Below, piece by piece: positions 51,311-59,828 of a stretch of 64,000 nt of DNA. How positions within the stretch are numbered: position 1 is the first letter of the stretch; each line of letters starts with the position of its first letter. The notes beneath the pieces are model-generated. The model was not told the DNA's origin, did not search any database, and saw only the letters and a program-made list of their open reading frames with translations. The DNA is from Pseudonocardia sp. C8 (GTDB lineage Bacteria; Actinomycetota; Actinomycetes; Mycobacteriales; Pseudonocardiaceae). The translations under genes were made by a program, and so were the position numbers. The stretch is taken from NCBI RefSeq assembly GCF_014267175.1, contig NZ_JACMTR010000002.1, positions 3,807,501 to 3,871,500 of the forward strand. Reading direction: 5' to 3'.

Positions 51311-52378
51311 TCAGCCGGCGGCGCCGACCGGCTCCCGGTCCCCCGGCTCGCCGTCCGCGGTGCCGGTCACCTCCGCGTAGATCCTGGTCAGTGCCTCGGC
51401 GATGCGGGCGACGTCGAACCGGGACACCGCGCGGTCCCGGCCGGCCACGCCGTAGCCGATCCGCAGGGCCTCGTCGGTGAGGATCTCCCGCACGGCCGCC
51501 GCCAGCTCGTCCGGGTGCCCCGGGCGCACGTGGCCCCCCGTCACCCGGTCGACGACGGCGTCCCGCAGCCCGCCGACGGCGGTCGCGACGACCGGCCGGG
51601 CGCACGCCATGGCCTGCAGCACCGGCCCGGCGGGGATGTCGTGCTCCGGCGCGGTGACGACGACGTCCGCCGACCGCAGCAGCCTCGGCAGTGCCGCGTG
51701 GCCGACCGGGCCGAGGAACCGCACCCGGCCGGCCACACCCGCCTCCCGGGCGATCGCGAACAGCCGTGCCCGGTCCGGGTCGTCGCCGGCGGCCCCGCCG
51801 CCGACCAGCAGCTCGGCCGCCGGGATCCGCGCGAGTGCCCGGATCGCGGCGTCGGCCCCCGCGCCGGTCGCCAGCGACCCGACCGTGACGAGCCGCGGGT
51901 GCGTGCGCCGGGCGAGCGCGGGCCCGTCCGGGGTGAAGGTGCCGGTGTCGACGCCGGCCGGGACGAGGCGCAGGCGGGCTCGCGGCACCCCGGCGCGCAG
52001 CAGCACGGCGTGCTGGTCCTCGCTGGACGCCAGGACCCGGGCGGCACCGGGCGCTGGTGCACCGGCGGGCATCCCGGTGTCGTCCACCGGACAGGCGACG
52101 ACGAGCGGGAGCCCGGTGGCCGCGGCCGCGCAACCCGCGACCGGGCCGATCGCGTGCACCACCTCGGGCGGCTCGTCGGCCCACGCGGCGGCCATGTCTC
52201 CGGCCGGGTCGTCGATCCGCAGCGTGCCCGGCCCGTCCGGCGGGGCCACGAGCTCCGGGGCGCCGGGGGCGTCGGTGACGATCCGGACCCGGTGGCCGGC
52301 GGCGGCCAGCGCGCTCGCGGTGAGTGCGGCACCGCAGCCGGCGGGCGCGCCGGGGGTACGGACGATGGCGATGCGCAA
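51311..52378 (-). CDS. Glycosyltransferase family 4-like (GT-B) protein
   Basis: A 355-residue GT-B glycosyltransferase. The N-terminal domain starts LRIAIVRTPGAPAGCG, and the C-terminal nucleotide-sugar domain has LVTVGSLATGAGADAAIRAL, VRFLGPVGHAALPRLLRSAD, APEHDIPAGPVLQAMACARP and VVATAVGGLRDAV. The EX7E-like region is partly altered (EHDIPAGPVLQAM). The rare TTG start is supported by GAGGAGG at five bases and the family-like N-terminus. Donor and acceptor are unknown. Confidence 0.82.
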   Translation of the reverse strand: MRIAIVRTPGAPAGCGAALTASALAAAGHRVRIVTDAPGAPELVAPPDGPGTLRIDDPAGDMAAAWADEPPEVVHAIGPVAGCAAAATGLPLVVACPVDDTGMPAGAPAPGAARVLASSEDQHAVLLRAGVPRARLRLVPAGVDTGTFTPDGPALARRTHPRLVTVGSLATGAGADAAIRALARIPAAELLVGGGAAGDDPDRARLFAIAREAGVAGRVRFLGPVGHAALPRLLRSADVVVTAPEHDIPAGPVLQAMACARPVVATAVGGLRDAVVDRVTGGHVRPGHPDELAAAVREILTDEALRIGYGVAGRDRAVSRFDVARIAEALTRIYAEVTGTADGEPGDREPVGAAG

Positions 52379-52533
52379 CGCGGCCTCCTCGTCGTGCACG
52401 CGGGTGCGGGCACGCGCAGGTGGCTCTACGCGTCGGGGCCGTGACGGTACCGGCTCCGGGCGTCCCCGCACAGACGTGTGCACCGCGAACGCCGCGGGTA
52501 ACCCGCTTCCGCCACGACAGGGGAGGTCGGAGA

Positions 52534-52956
52534 ATGAGCCGTCACGCGTGGACGCTCCGGGTCCCGGCCGTGCCCTCCGCGTGCCGGGCCGCCCGCCGTG
52601 AGCTGAGCCGGTTCCTGGATCCGCTGGTGCCCGAGCCGGTCGTCCACGACGCGGTCCTGGTGCTGCACGAGCTGGTCGAGAACGGCGTCGACCACGCCCG
52701 CACCCCGATGCGGCTCACCGCCCGGGTGCAGGACGGGGCGGTTCGCGTCACCGTGCGGGACGGCTCGCCGGTGCCGGTGCGCGAGCAGCCGCACGACCCG
52801 GCGGCCCGCCGCGGCCGCGGCCTGCAGATCGTCGCCTCGGTGTCCCGGAGGTGGGGGGTGCGCCGGCACCCGGCCGGCAAGACGACGTGGGCGGAGATCG
52901 GCCCGCCGGGATCCGCCCCGGTCGTCCCCGACCTGCGTCCGGTCGGCCGGGCCTGA
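52534..52956 (+). CDS. ATP-binding anti-sigma regulatory protein (RsbW/SpoIIAB-like HATPase)
   Basis: A 140-residue GHKL-type ATPase domain. The N box is LHELVENGVDHARTP, the G1 region VRDGSPVPV and the G2 region RRGRGLQIVASVSRRWG. Small stand-alone domains like this act as serine kinases of anti-anti-sigma factors or as anti-sigma factors in actinobacterial stress signalling. No sigma factor or STAS gene is adjacent. A GGGAGG site precedes the ATG. Confidence 0.85.
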   Translation: MSRHAWTLRVPAVPSACRAARRELSRFLDPLVPEPVVHDAVLVLHELVENGVDHARTPMRLTARVQDGAVRVTVRDGSPVPVREQPHDPAARRGRGLQIVASVSRRWGVRRHPAGKTTWAEIGPPGSAPVVPDLRPVGRA

Positions 52957-53021
52957 CCGGGAGCGGTTGGGCACCGGCCCGGGCGGGTAGGTTCGCGCCG
53001 GACCCGACGGAAGGAGTCAGC

Positions 53022-53204
53022 ATGCGCCCCGACACCCCGATCTCCGAGACCGATCCGGCCGACGCCCTCGAGCAGCAGCGCGAGGTCGGCACCGAGCCGG
53101 AGGAGGACTCCCGTCCGCAGTCCGGGGCGGAGGCCGACCCGGCCGACGTCGCGGACCAGCACCGCGACGCCGCCCAGGACGACGAGGACTACCGGACGGA
53201 CTGA
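53022..53204 (+). CDS. Small acidic hypothetical protein
   Basis: A 60-residue, strongly acidic, probably disordered protein (repeated Asp-Pro-Ala-Asp and Gln/Glu-rich stretches such as EADPADVADQHRDAAQDDED). AAGGAGTCAGC precedes the ATG. Similar short acidic proteins are common in actinobacteria but have no assigned role. It follows the anti-sigma-type ATPase by 65 bp. Confidence 0.7.
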   Translation: MRPDTPISETDPADALEQQREVGTEPEEDSRPQSGAEADPADVADQHRDAAQDDEDYRTD

Positions 53205-53221
53205 CCGGGGCCGGAGGTCAG
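53201..53221. terminator. Short bidirectional hairpin between convergent genes
   Basis: CTGACC and GGTCAG arms enclose a GC-rich loop; both flanking stop codons lie in the arms. A modest terminator is plausible. Confidence 0.4.
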
Positions 53222-53859
53222 AGCAGGCTCGACCAGTAGGTCCAGAACCGCTGCAGCGCCAACCCGATGATCACGACGAACCACAGCACCACCGGCACCG
53301 CGTGGTAGCGGCGCAGCCCCTCGTAGAGCCCGCGGGCCGCTCCGCTGCGGTCGAGCGTCGCGAGCGCGGAGTACCAGAAGATCGGGATCGTGACCGCCCA
53401 CACGACCATGCAGTACGGGCAGAGGGCCCCGATCCGGTACAGGCTCTGGACGATCAGGTAGTGCACGAACACCGTGCCCAGCGCCGCGCCCGCGGTCAGC
53501 CCGGCCCACCACCAGAGCGGGAAGCGGGCCGCGGCCAGCAGCGCCACCCCGGTCGTCACGACGACGGCGAACGCACCGATCCCGAGCAGCGGGTTCGGGA
53601 ACCCGAAGAACGCGGCCTGCTCGGTGGTCATCACCGACCCGCAGGACAGCACCGGGTTGATGCTGCACGACGGCGTGTAGTTCGGGTCCTGCAACAGCTG
53701 GAGCCGCTCGATGGTCAGCGTGAACGCGGCCACCAGGCCGACCGCGCCCCCGAGCGTCAGCAGCCACGGCAGGAACCGGGGCAGCGGGCCGGGGACGCCG
53801 CCGGCCGGCGCCGGCTCGTCGGTCACGCGGGCGATCTCCTCGGTCGGGGCGGCGGTCAC
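53218..53859 (-). CDS. Vitamin K epoxide reductase family protein
   Basis: A 213-residue membrane protein with about five hydrophobic helices. The conserved loop NPVLSCGSVMTTEQAAFFG and the redox pair IGALCPYCMVVWAV identify the VKOR family. Bacterial VKOR reoxidises DsbA by passing electrons to quinone. The GTG overlaps the dsbA-like stop (GTGA), so the two are coupled and form an oxidative folding pair. A C-terminal helix of about 30 residues (VPVVLWFVVIIGLAL) is extra to the core. Confidence 0.9.
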   Translation of the reverse strand: MTAAPTEEIARVTDEPAPAGGVPGPLPRFLPWLLTLGGAVGLVAAFTLTIERLQLLQDPNYTPSCSINPVLSCGSVMTTEQAAFFGFPNPLLGIGAFAVVVTTGVALLAAARFPLWWWAGLTAGAALGTVFVHYLIVQSLYRIGALCPYCMVVWAVTIPIFWYSALATLDRSGAARGLYEGLRRYHAVPVVLWFVVIIGLALQRFWTYWSSLL

Positions 53860-54506
53860 CGGTTCACCGCCGCGTCCAGGGCGTCGGTGATGTCCTTCAC
53901 CGAGCTCACCTCCACCTGCTCGCCGTTCACGAAGATCGTCGGGGTGCCCTGCACCCCGGCGGCCTCGCCGGCCGCCCGGTCGGCGCGCACCCTCTCCAGG
54001 GTCGCCGGGTCGGCGACCGCCGCGTCGTAGGCGGCCATGTCGAGGCCGAGCTGTTCAGCGTAGCCCCGGAACAGGGGCGCCGGGTCGGCCTGCTCGGCCC
54101 ACTCGTGCTGGGCCCCGAACAGCCGCTCGTACATGGGGACGAACCGGCCCTGCTGGTGCGCGGCCTCGGCGGCGACGGCGGCCGGCTCGGCGTTGCGGTG
54201 CATCGGGAGCGGGAAGTCGCGGATCACGAACTGGACGCGGTCGCCGTACTGCTGGGCGATCTGGCCCATGATCGGCTGCAGCTGCCCGCAGCCGGGGCAC
54301 TGGAAGTCGAGGAACTCGACGAGGGTCACCGACGCCCCGGGGGCGTCGTTCAGCCGTGGCGCGTCGGCCGGGGCGAGCGCGTCGGCGGACGCGGTGCCAC
54401 CGGCGCCGGACGGCGGCTCGGCCGGCCGGGTGGCGAACAGCAGGCCTGCCACCACCAGCGCGAACGCGCCGACGACGAGCAGGGAGATCTTGACGTTGCG
54501 GGTCAT
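53856..54506 (-). CDS. DsbA-like membrane-anchored disulfide oxidoreductase
   Basis: A 216-residue thioredoxin-fold protein with one N-terminal membrane anchor (VKISLLVVGAFALVVAGLLF). The active site is LDFQCPGCGQLQPI (CPGC), and the cis-Pro loop is GTPTIFVNG. It oxidises Cys pairs in exported proteins and is reoxidised by the coupled VKOR. AGGAAACCTCCCG precedes the ATG. A small secreted Cys-containing protein gene is encoded immediately upstream. Confidence 0.9.
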   Translation of the reverse strand: MTRNVKISLLVVGAFALVVAGLLFATRPAEPPSGAGGTASADALAPADAPRLNDAPGASVTLVEFLDFQCPGCGQLQPIMGQIAQQYGDRVQFVIRDFPLPMHRNAEPAAVAAEAAHQQGRFVPMYERLFGAQHEWAEQADPAPLFRGYAEQLGLDMAAYDAAVADPATLERVRADRAAGEAAGVQGTPTIFVNGEQVEVSSVKDITDALDAAVNR

Positions 54507-54583
54507 CGGGAGGTTTCCTCCACGCAGGGCCCGGCACGGTGCCGGGATCACGGGTACGGGACGGTCGTGGGGCGGGGTCCCGA

Positions 54584-54910
54584 TCAGTTCCGGTCCACGC
54601 AGAGTTCCTCGACCGGCGACGGTGTGCACGGCGCTCGTTGCGGTGACGGCGGCGCAGCGGTGCCGGCGGCCCCCGCCGTGAGGACGGCGACCGGTGTCGT
54701 CGGCGGGCCCGCGGGCCCGGGCGGGTCGTCGCCACGGCGCGGGACCTGCTCGGAGTCACAGGGGTGCAGCGTCGTCGGCGGCTGGTAGGGGCACTCCACC
54801 GCACCGAGCGAGGACTCGTGGTGCGCGGACGCCGCCGCGGCGGGCCCGGCGCAGACCAGCAGGGCCAGCAGCAGGAGCAGCAGCGAGGAGAGGACGCGCA
54901 CGGACCTCAC
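54584..54910 (-). CDS. Small secreted Cys- and Pro-rich protein
   Basis: A 108-residue protein with a clear signal peptide (a run of Leu ending in AGPAAAASA). The mature part has four Cys (ECPYQPP, HPCDSEQ, APCTPSP, ELCVDRN), enough for two disulfides, and is Pro-rich. The family is not recognised. GTG at 54,910 or 54,904 could start it; AGAGG favours the former. It lies 77 bp upstream of the dsbA-like gene on the same strand, so it may be the locus-specific substrate of the oxidase pair. Confidence 0.65.
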   Translation of the reverse strand: MRSVRVLSSLLLLLLALLVCAGPAAAASAHHESSLGAVECPYQPPTTLHPCDSEQVPRRGDDPPGPAGPPTTPVAVLTAGAAGTAAPPSPQRAPCTPSPVEELCVDRN

Positions 54911-55061
54911 CTCGTTCCTCTCACCGGGTTCCGTGGCGGACGCCGGTGCCCGACGATACCGGCGCGGCCGGACGCCCTCGGCGTGCCCCCGACCTGGCCG
55001 TCCGTGCCGACCGACCGTCGCATCACGACGGCCGGTCGCCGAGCCGCTACCGTCGGTGGGC

Positions 55062-55547
55062 ATGAGCTTCCCCGAACCGTCCGCGGTGTGGCGCCCGGCC
55101 GGCGACACCGAGCGGGCCGTCACCTCCCGGACCGGGTCCTGGACGCGGTTCGCCGCGCCCGGCGACGCCGTCGGCGGCGGGTTCGGCCTGTTCGAGTCCT
55201 CGATCCCGCCGGACTCCCCCGGCGCACTGCCGCACTACCACACCGGGTTCACCGAGAGCTTCTACGTGATCGACGGCCGCCTGCGGATCATGAGCGGTGC
55301 CGGCTGGGCGGAGGCCGGCCCGGGTGACCTGGTGCACGTGCCGCCGCACGGCGTGCACGCGTTCCGCACCGGGCCGGAGGCGGGCGCCCGGTTCCTCATC
55401 CTGTTCGTCCCGGGCGCACCGCGGGAACGCTACTTCCGCGGGCTCGCCGAGTTCGCCGCCCGCCCGGAGCCGCCCACCCCGGAGGAGGTCGACGCGTTCG
55501 CGCGGGCCTGTGACCAGGTCAACCTGCGCGACCACCCCGGCTTCTGA
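55062..55547 (+). CDS. Cupin domain-containing protein
   Basis: A 161-residue single cupin. Motif 1 is LPHYHTGFTESFYVIDGRLR with the His/Glu metal ligands, and motif 2 GPGDLVHVPPHGVHAFRTG. It probably binds a divalent metal and acts on a small aromatic or sugar, or serves as a sensor. It ends 9 bp from the convergent fusion gene. Confidence 0.86.
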   Translation: MSFPEPSAVWRPAGDTERAVTSRTGSWTRFAAPGDAVGGGFGLFESSIPPDSPGALPHYHTGFTESFYVIDGRLRIMSGAGWAEAGPGDLVHVPPHGVHAFRTGPEAGARFLILFVPGAPRERYFRGLAEFAARPEPPTPEEVDAFARACDQVNLRDHPGF

Positions 55548-55556
55548 CCCCGTTGC

Positions 55557-57911
55557 TCAGTACCCGCGCCAGACCGGGGCCCGCTTCTCGGCGAACGCGG
55601 TGACGCCCTCGATCGTGTCCGCCGCGAGCATCAGCTCGTCGAGCGCGCCCGAGGGGTGCGCCGCCGCGTCCGCGGTGCCGGGGATCGCGTCGGCCTCGTC
55701 CATCATCCGCAGCGACAGGCGCACCGAGGTCGGCGAGCCCTCCAGGATCTCCCCGGCCAGCGCCCTGGCCTCTTCGAGGGCCTTGCCGGCGCCGGCCACC
55801 CGGTTGACCAGCCCGGCCTCGAGGGCCTCCGCGGCGCTCAGCCGGCGCCCGGTGAGGATCATCTCCGTGGCCAGCCGCCTGCCGACGATCCGCGGCAGCC
55901 GGGCCGTGCCCCCGGCACCGGCCACCAGCCCGACCCGGACCTCGGTCAGCCCGAACGACGCGGACTCGTCGGCGACGGCGAGGTGGCAGGCCATCGCGAT
56001 CTCGCAGCCGCCGCCGAGGGCGTAGCCGTTCACGGCGGCGATCACCGGCTTGTGCATGCGCGGTCGCGCGGTCAGCCCCGCGAACCCGTTCGTCGGCACC
56101 CACATGGGCTTTCCGGACGCGGTCCAGCGCAGGTCGTTGCCGGCGGAGAACGCGGCGTCGCCCGCGCCGGTGAGGATCGCGACCCACAGGTCGTCGTCGG
56201 CGAAGTAGGCGTCGAACACCTCGTCGAGCTCGTCGTTGGCCGGCGGGTGCAGGGCGTTGCGGGCGTCCGGACGGTCGATCGTCACCTCGAGGACGTGCCC
56301 GTCGCGGTGCACCCGGACGTGCTCGTAGCCGCCGGCCCGGAACCCCGCGGGCCGGCGCGGGCACAGCGAGTCCATCCGCTCCCGGCTGGTGGTGACCCGG
56401 TTCCCGCGGCCGGACGAGCGCACGTACACCGGGGCGCCGGCGGGGTCGCCGGCGAGCAGGTCCATGGTCTCGGGGTCGCCGTCCGGGACGCGGGCCAGGA
56501 ACCGGCGCCCGTCGGCGTCCAGCCGGCCGACGACGACGCCGGTGCGCCCGTCTGTCCCGTGAATGACCGTCCAGCTCTCCACCGTCGCCGGGCCGTCCGG
56601 GTGCTCCGCCCGCGGCACCGCCGGGACGGCGTCCAGCTCGGCCTGGCGGGTGGCGTCGTCGTGCGCCCGCCACGGGACCGGCGTCGTCGAGTAGACCCCG
56701 GCCGAGTACTTGCTGGCGATCCCGCCGTTCGCCCCGACCAGGCCGAACGTCCCGGGGGCTGCGCGGCAGCGCTGCACGGTCTCGGCGATCGCGTGCGTCG
56801 AGTAGTCGTTGCCGGGGCCGCCGAAGAACGGCAGGCCGCCGGTGAGCGTCAGGCCGCGCGGGTCGGCGGGGTCGAGGCCGAGCGCGTCGCACGGGCCCCA
56901 CACCGCGATCGGGAAGCAGCTGTACAGGTCCAGGGTGGACAGGTCGTCGAGCCCGATCCCGGCCCGGTCCAGCGCGGTGCGGACCGCGGCCGCCGACGCG
57001 GGCGTCGCGGACAGGTCGGGCCGGTCGAGGAGGTCGCGTTCGCGCAGGTCACAGGCGCCGTGCAGGAACACCCAGCGGTCGTCGGCGACGCCGAGCCGCC
57101 GCGCCGCCGCCACCGAGCACATCAGCACCGCCGCACCCTGGTTCACCTGGTCGCGGGCGACGAGGTAGCGGGTGTAGGGGTCGGCGATCGGGCGGTTGCG
57201 GTCGTCGGGGGTGGCGAGCTCGGCCGCGGTGCGCGCGAGCGGCGCCGCCGCGTGCGGGTTCCCCGCCGCGACCTCGCTGAACGGCGCGAACAGGGCGCCC
57301 ATCTCCGCCGCGTACTCCGCGCCGGTGCGGCCGAGCCGGGCCCGGCGGGCGTTCTCCATCAGGGCGTAGCGGTGCGCGGGCGTGGTCAGCCCGTGCGCGA
57401 GCTCGGCCCGGGTCGCGACGCCGGCCAGGCCGTAGCCGCGGTCCTCCAGCCGGCCGCCGACGGACTCGGCGTGGTCGGGCGCGTCGTCGCGCCCGGACAG
57501 GTGCCGGGCGGTGGAGATGGCCTCGCCGCCGACCAGCAGCGCCACCTCCCACTCGCCGGCGGCGATCCGGCCTGCCAGCTCGGTGACCAGGTGCTGCGGG
57601 GACTGGCCACCGGTCACCTCGAGGATCGCGTGCGCCGGGTCGGCGCCGATCCGGGCCGCGACCGAGCGCGGGTAGTTGTCCGAGCGCCCGAGCGGGGCGT
57701 GCGAGAACGGGGTGGACACCTCGAACTGGCGCACCGCGGCCACGACGTCGACCGCGCGGGCCGCCGCGGCACCGGCCCCGCTGTCGCGCAACGCCTCGCG
57801 GGCCGCCTCGGCGCCCAGCTCGACGGCGGACAGCGCGCGGTAGCCGGGGTCGTCGATCCGTTCGGAGGCCTGCCCGACCCCGACCAGGACCGGCGTGCTC
57901 GGGTCGATCAT
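55557..57911 (-). CDS. Thiolase-like acetyltransferase fused to an enoyl-CoA hydratase
   Basis: A single uninterrupted 784-residue frame. Residues 1 to about 510 resemble actinobacterial acetyl-CoA acetyltransferase/SCP-2-thiolase-like proteins: PVLVGVGQASERIDD, DLYSCFPIAVW, GGLPFFGGPGNDYSTHAIAE. Where thiolases carry the nucleophile Cys it reads EVTGGQSPQHLVTEL, so normal thiolysis is unlikely. Residues about 530-784 are a crotonase: EVTIDRPDARNALH, AAFSAGNDLRW, GYALGGGCEIAMACH and LTEVRVGLVAGAGG with one catalytic Glu and the other replaced by Ala. These are usually separate, adjacent genes. No ribosome binding site or stop separates them here. It is adjacent to a TetR gene on the same strand. 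Confidence 0.82.
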   Translation of the reverse strand: MIDPSTPVLVGVGQASERIDDPGYRALSAVELGAEAAREALRDSGAGAAAARAVDVVAAVRQFEVSTPFSHAPLGRSDNYPRSVAARIGADPAHAILEVTGGQSPQHLVTELAGRIAAGEWEVALLVGGEAISTARHLSGRDDAPDHAESVGGRLEDRGYGLAGVATRAELAHGLTTPAHRYALMENARRARLGRTGAEYAAEMGALFAPFSEVAAGNPHAAAPLARTAAELATPDDRNRPIADPYTRYLVARDQVNQGAAVLMCSVAAARRLGVADDRWVFLHGACDLRERDLLDRPDLSATPASAAAVRTALDRAGIGLDDLSTLDLYSCFPIAVWGPCDALGLDPADPRGLTLTGGLPFFGGPGNDYSTHAIAETVQRCRAAPGTFGLVGANGGIASKYSAGVYSTTPVPWRAHDDATRQAELDAVPAVPRAEHPDGPATVESWTVIHGTDGRTGVVVGRLDADGRRFLARVPDGDPETMDLLAGDPAGAPVYVRSSGRGNRVTTSRERMDSLCPRRPAGFRAGGYEHVRVHRDGHVLEVTIDRPDARNALHPPANDELDEVFDAYFADDDLWVAILTGAGDAAFSAGNDLRWTASGKPMWVPTNGFAGLTARPRMHKPVIAAVNGYALGGGCEIAMACHLAVADESASFGLTEVRVGLVAGAGGTARLPRIVGRRLATEMILTGRRLSAAEALEAGLVNRVAGAGKALEEARALAGEILEGSPTSVRLSLRMMDEADAIPGTADAAAHPSGALDELMLAADTIEGVTAFAEKRAPVWRGY

Positions 57912-57943
57912 GTATCCCCATTCCTGTACGGCATCCGTCCGTA

Positions 57944-58543
57944 TCAACGGTAGCCGTGGACCGCCCCGATGAGGAAGTCGACGAGCTGCTCGGCGTAGGC
58001 CTCGACGTCCGCGGCGATCCGGGCCCGCAGGTGTTCGGGCGCCGACCAGACGTGCATGAGCACCCCGCCGCACAGCGTGTCCAGCACCATCGTGACCGGG
58101 GCGTCCTCCGGGATCTCGCCGCGGGCGATCCCGCGCCGGACCATCGCCCGCGCGGCGAGCACCTGGGACTCGCGCAGCGACTCCCACCGCGCCTCCAGGC
58201 CCGGGATGTCCGGGGACTCGACGATCAGCCGCAGCACCGCACGCCCGCTCTCCCCGCGGTAGATGTCCAGGAGCTGGCGGGTCAGCCGCACGAGGTCGCC
58301 GCGCAGAGTGCCGCTGTCGAAGTCGGCCACGTCCACCAGGCGCCGGGCCAGCGCGTCCCCGAGCAGCTGCTCCTTGGACTCCCAGCGCAGGTAGATCGAC
58401 GCCTTCCCGACACCGGCGGCCCGGGCGACGCCCTCCACGCTGAACCCGGCCCACCCGGTGCGGCCGAACAGCGCGACCGCCGCGTCGGCGATCCGGCGAT
58501 CGACCTCGGGATCCCGGGGCCGCCCGGCGGCCGTCGTGCGCAT
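57944..58543 (-). CDS. TetR family transcriptional regulator
   Basis: A 199-residue TetR protein. The N-terminal HTH is AVALFGRTGWAGFSVEGVAR then GKASIYLRWESKEQLLGDAL. The C-terminal domain includes LRLIVESPDIPGLEARW of the TetR_C_16/AcrR-type group. The ATG at 58,543 has GGGAGG four bases upstream. It is 32 bp upstream of the thiolase-crotonase fusion and divergent from nitronate monooxygenase, either of which may be its target. Confidence 0.88.
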   Translation of the reverse strand: MRTTAAGRPRDPEVDRRIADAAVALFGRTGWAGFSVEGVARAAGVGKASIYLRWESKEQLLGDALARRLVDVADFDSGTLRGDLVRLTRQLLDIYRGESGRAVLRLIVESPDIPGLEARWESLRESQVLAARAMVRRGIARGEIPEDAPVTMVLDTLCGGVLMHVWSAPEHLRARIAADVEAYAEQLVDFLIGAVHGYR

Positions 58544-58600
58544 CGGACCTCCCGGGCCTTGCCGAACGGAGATCGTCACCCTATCGTCCGGCCCATTACT

Positions 58601-58610
58601 GACGATCGTC
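58601..58610. promoter_or_regulatory. 10-bp palindrome, candidate TetR operator
   Basis: GACGATCGTC is a perfect palindrome in the 87-bp divergent region between the TetR and nitronate monooxygenase genes. ATCGTC recurs twice more nearby. It is a plausible but unproven operator. Confidence 0.35.
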
Positions 58611-58630
58611 GTTCAGGTATGGAGTCTCCG

Positions 58631-59761
58631 ATGCGTACCGCCCTCACCGACCTGCTCGGCGTCGAGGCCCCGCTGGTCGGGTTCAACCGCTCGCCCGGCG
58701 TGGTCGCCGAGGTCACCCGGGCCGGCGGGTTCGGCGTGCTGGCCGCGACGATGTACACCCCGGAACAGCTCGACGCCCAGCTCACCTGGGTCGAGCAGCA
58801 GGTCGGCGGGCGGCCGTACGGGGTGGACCTGCTCGTGCCCGGCAACGTCGCGCTCGGCGACCCGGCCGACCTGCTGGCCAGCCTGCGCGCGCAGATCCCG
58901 GACGAGCACGTCCGCTTCGTCGACGAGCTGCTGGAGCGCTACGAGATCCCGCCCGCGCCCGCAGGGTCCACACACGACGGCGGGCTGCTCGCCAACTTCG
59001 ACCCGACCGGGGTCGAGGCGCTGCTCGACGTCGTGTTCGCCCACCCGGTCTCGCTGGTCGCCAACGCCCTCGGGCCGCCCCCGGAATCCCTGGTCGCCCG
59101 GGCGAAGGCGGCCGGGGTCGCGGTCGCGTCGCTGGTCGGCAAGCCCGAACACGCCCGCAGGCAGCTCGACGCCGGGGTGGACGTGCTGGTCGCGCAGGGC
59201 ACCGAGGCCGGCGGGCACACCGGAACGATCGCCACCATGGTGCTCACCCCGGAGATCGTCGACCTGGCCGGGGACGCGCCCGTGCTCGCCGCGGGCGGGA
59301 TCGCCTCCGGGCGCCAGATGGCCGCGGCGCTCGCGCTCGGCGCGTCCGGCGTCTGGTGCGGGTCGGTGTGGCTGGCCAGCCACGAGGACATCACGCCGGA
59401 TCCGGTGAAGCGCAAGTTCCTGGCCGCGAGCAGCGCGGACACCGTGCGCTCCCGGGCCCGGACCGGGAAGCCGGCCCGCCAGCTGCGCAGCGCCTGGCAC
59501 GACGAGTGGGAGCGCTCGGGCAGCCCGTCCCCGCTGCCGATGCCGCTGCAGCCGGTGCTCACCGGCGAGGCGTGGGACCGGATCGACGCGGCCGCCGCGT
59601 CCGGGCACCCCGGGGCGACGGCGCTCGAGTCGTACTACATCGGGCAGGTCGTCGGCGGGTTCGCGGAGCTGGAACCGGCCGGGGACATCACCCGGCGGAT
59701 CGTCGACGACTGTTCCGCCCGCCTGCGGGACCTCGGGGCGCTCGCCGACACGCCACGGTGA
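58631..59761 (+). CDS. Nitronate monooxygenase family protein
   Basis: A 376-residue FMN-dependent TIM-barrel enzyme. It has the N-terminal PLVGFNRSPGVVAEVTRAGG, FGVLAATMYTPEQL, the catalytic-loop AQGTEAGGHTGTIATMVL and PVLAAGGIASGRQMAAALAL with GSVWL. Related enzymes oxidise alkyl nitronates, or reduce 2-enoyl substrates. GGAG lies six bases before the ATG at 58,631; a second ATG 12 bp upstream is less likely. Confidence 0.88.
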   Translation: MRTALTDLLGVEAPLVGFNRSPGVVAEVTRAGGFGVLAATMYTPEQLDAQLTWVEQQVGGRPYGVDLLVPGNVALGDPADLLASLRAQIPDEHVRFVDELLERYEIPPAPAGSTHDGGLLANFDPTGVEALLDVVFAHPVSLVANALGPPPESLVARAKAAGVAVASLVGKPEHARRQLDAGVDVLVAQGTEAGGHTGTIATMVLTPEIVDLAGDAPVLAAGGIASGRQMAAALALGASGVWCGSVWLASHEDITPDPVKRKFLAASSADTVRSRARTGKPARQLRSAWHDEWERSGSPSPLPMPLQPVLTGEAWDRIDAAAASGHPGATALESYYIGQVVGGFAELEPAGDITRRIVDDCSARLRDLGALADTPR

Positions 59762-59828
59762 CGCGCGGCCCGGCGGCGTGATCCGGGACACTGGCGCGGA
59801 CCGATCCGCGCGCCGCGAGGGAGAACCG

